DNA of 5,988 nucleotides, from positions 1-5,988 of the forward strand of contig CALMZW010000306.1 in assembly GCA_937870605.1 (NCBI GenBank), written 5' to 3'. Made by a program: the position numbers and the translations under genes. This DNA comes from an uncultured Synergistaceae bacterium. Its GTDB lineage: Bacteria > Synergistota > Synergistia > Synergistales > Aminobacteriaceae. Under the pieces are notes generated by a model, which saw only the letters and a list, made by a program, of their open reading frames with translations, ran no database searches and was not told where the DNA came from. How positions within the stretch are numbered: the stretch's first letter is position 1; each line of letters opens with the position of its first letter. Below, piece by piece: positions 5,692-5,988 of this stretch.

Positions 5692-5988
5692 CAGAATATC
5701 GTCTGGAGGATCTGCGTCAGAAGACCGGGTTTCTGTATTCTGGTCAACGCTCCCCGACCCTTTATGCCGATTTCCGCGTTCGCGATCCTGTCGCTGAGAA
5801 TATTGTTGTTTGCGTCGACATCTTCCGGCCGAATCACGCCGACGATCTTCAGTTCAAGGTTTTCCTCGTGGGTCGTGACGTCCCTTGTCCCTTCGATGAT
5901 CAGGTTTCCGTTGGGGAGCATGTCGGTCACGAGACAGGTGCTCGACGTCTGGGCCACGTGCGTGCGTTCGGTCGATCAGTCGGCCTTC
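5691..5988 (-). CDS. flgH: Flagellar L-ring protein FlgH, C-terminal part; frame disrupted near the window edge
   Basis: FlgH is an outer-membrane lipoprotein forming the L-ring. About 95 C-terminal residues are visible, with the family signature VTDMLPNGNLIIEGTRDV, then LKIVGVIRPEDVDANNNILSDRIANAEIGIKGRG and the closing KPGLLTQILQ. These match the FlgH end (LPNGNLVIEG, GIVRPxDI, NxVxSxxIADAxIxYxGxG, LxxxLxxL). The reading frame has an in-frame TGA at 5976-5978 only 6 codons upstream of GTG 5957, although homologous sequence should continue. This suggests a nonsense change, a frameshift, or a sequence error; GTG 5957 as true start is unlikely since it would leave a fragment without signal peptide. 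The lipoprotein signal and first half lie outside the window. The stop overlaps the flgI start. Confidence 0.88.

Noticed and set aside
5976..5978. Stop-codon recoding (TGA read as an amino acid) in flgH
   Set aside because: flgM, flgJ, flgH itself and the acetyltransferase all end in TGA, so the codon functions as stop here.
1..5988. A mobile element, CRISPR array, defence or novel multi-gene system
   Set aside because: No direct-repeat array, transposase, integrase or nuclease motif is visible; the window is largely a conserved flagellar locus.

Overview
All supportable genes lie on the minus strand, so the window reads from high to low coordinates as flgH (3' part) - flgI - flgJ - CxxCxxCC protein - DUF3084-type membrane protein - small zinc ribbon - GNAT acetyltransferase - comF - flgM - flgN - flgK (5' part). 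Coding density is close to complete. The only gaps over 50 bp are about 82-97 bp before the DUF3084 gene and 59 bp before flgM, and each holds a credible promoter. The DNA is GC-rich. An L-ring (FlgH) and a P-ring (FlgI) gene show that the source is a flagellated diderm bacterium. A DUF3084 protein in the same cluster and a Bacillus-like comF-flgM-flgN-flgK order make Synergistota my best guess, but this is inference and not proven by the window.

Region by region: 5988-4235 encodes ring and rod proteins. FlgH is open at the window edge and has a reading-frame problem there; FlgI overlaps it by one base; a one-domain FlgJ follows. A CxxCxxCC (YkgJ-type) protein (about 4251-3817) overlaps the end of flgJ and has no canonical start codon upstream of its metal-binding motif. 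A sigma70-like promoter with a perfect TATAAT (3776-3781) precedes the DUF3084 gene. That gene begins a tight block with a zinc-ribbon protein, an acetyltransferase and ComF (3734-1192).

A near-consensus sigma28 (FliA) promoter, TAAAGTGA-N11-GCCGATAC (1168-1194), begins on the comF stop codon and drives flgM, flgN and flgK. The inferred logic is that early hook-basal-body genes and a housekeeping block feed into a late class of genes. The anti-sigma factor FlgM, the hook-filament chaperone FlgN and the junction protein FlgK would be made once FliA is released. FlgM would then feed back on its own sigma factor, as established in Salmonella.

I see no rRNA, tRNA, CRISPR array, insertion sequence or convincing intrinsic terminator. 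The content is mostly ordinary flagellar biology. The points worth a second look are the sigma28 promoter layout, the flgH frame disruption, the missing start of the CxxCxxCC gene, and the non-flagellar genes embedded in the cluster.
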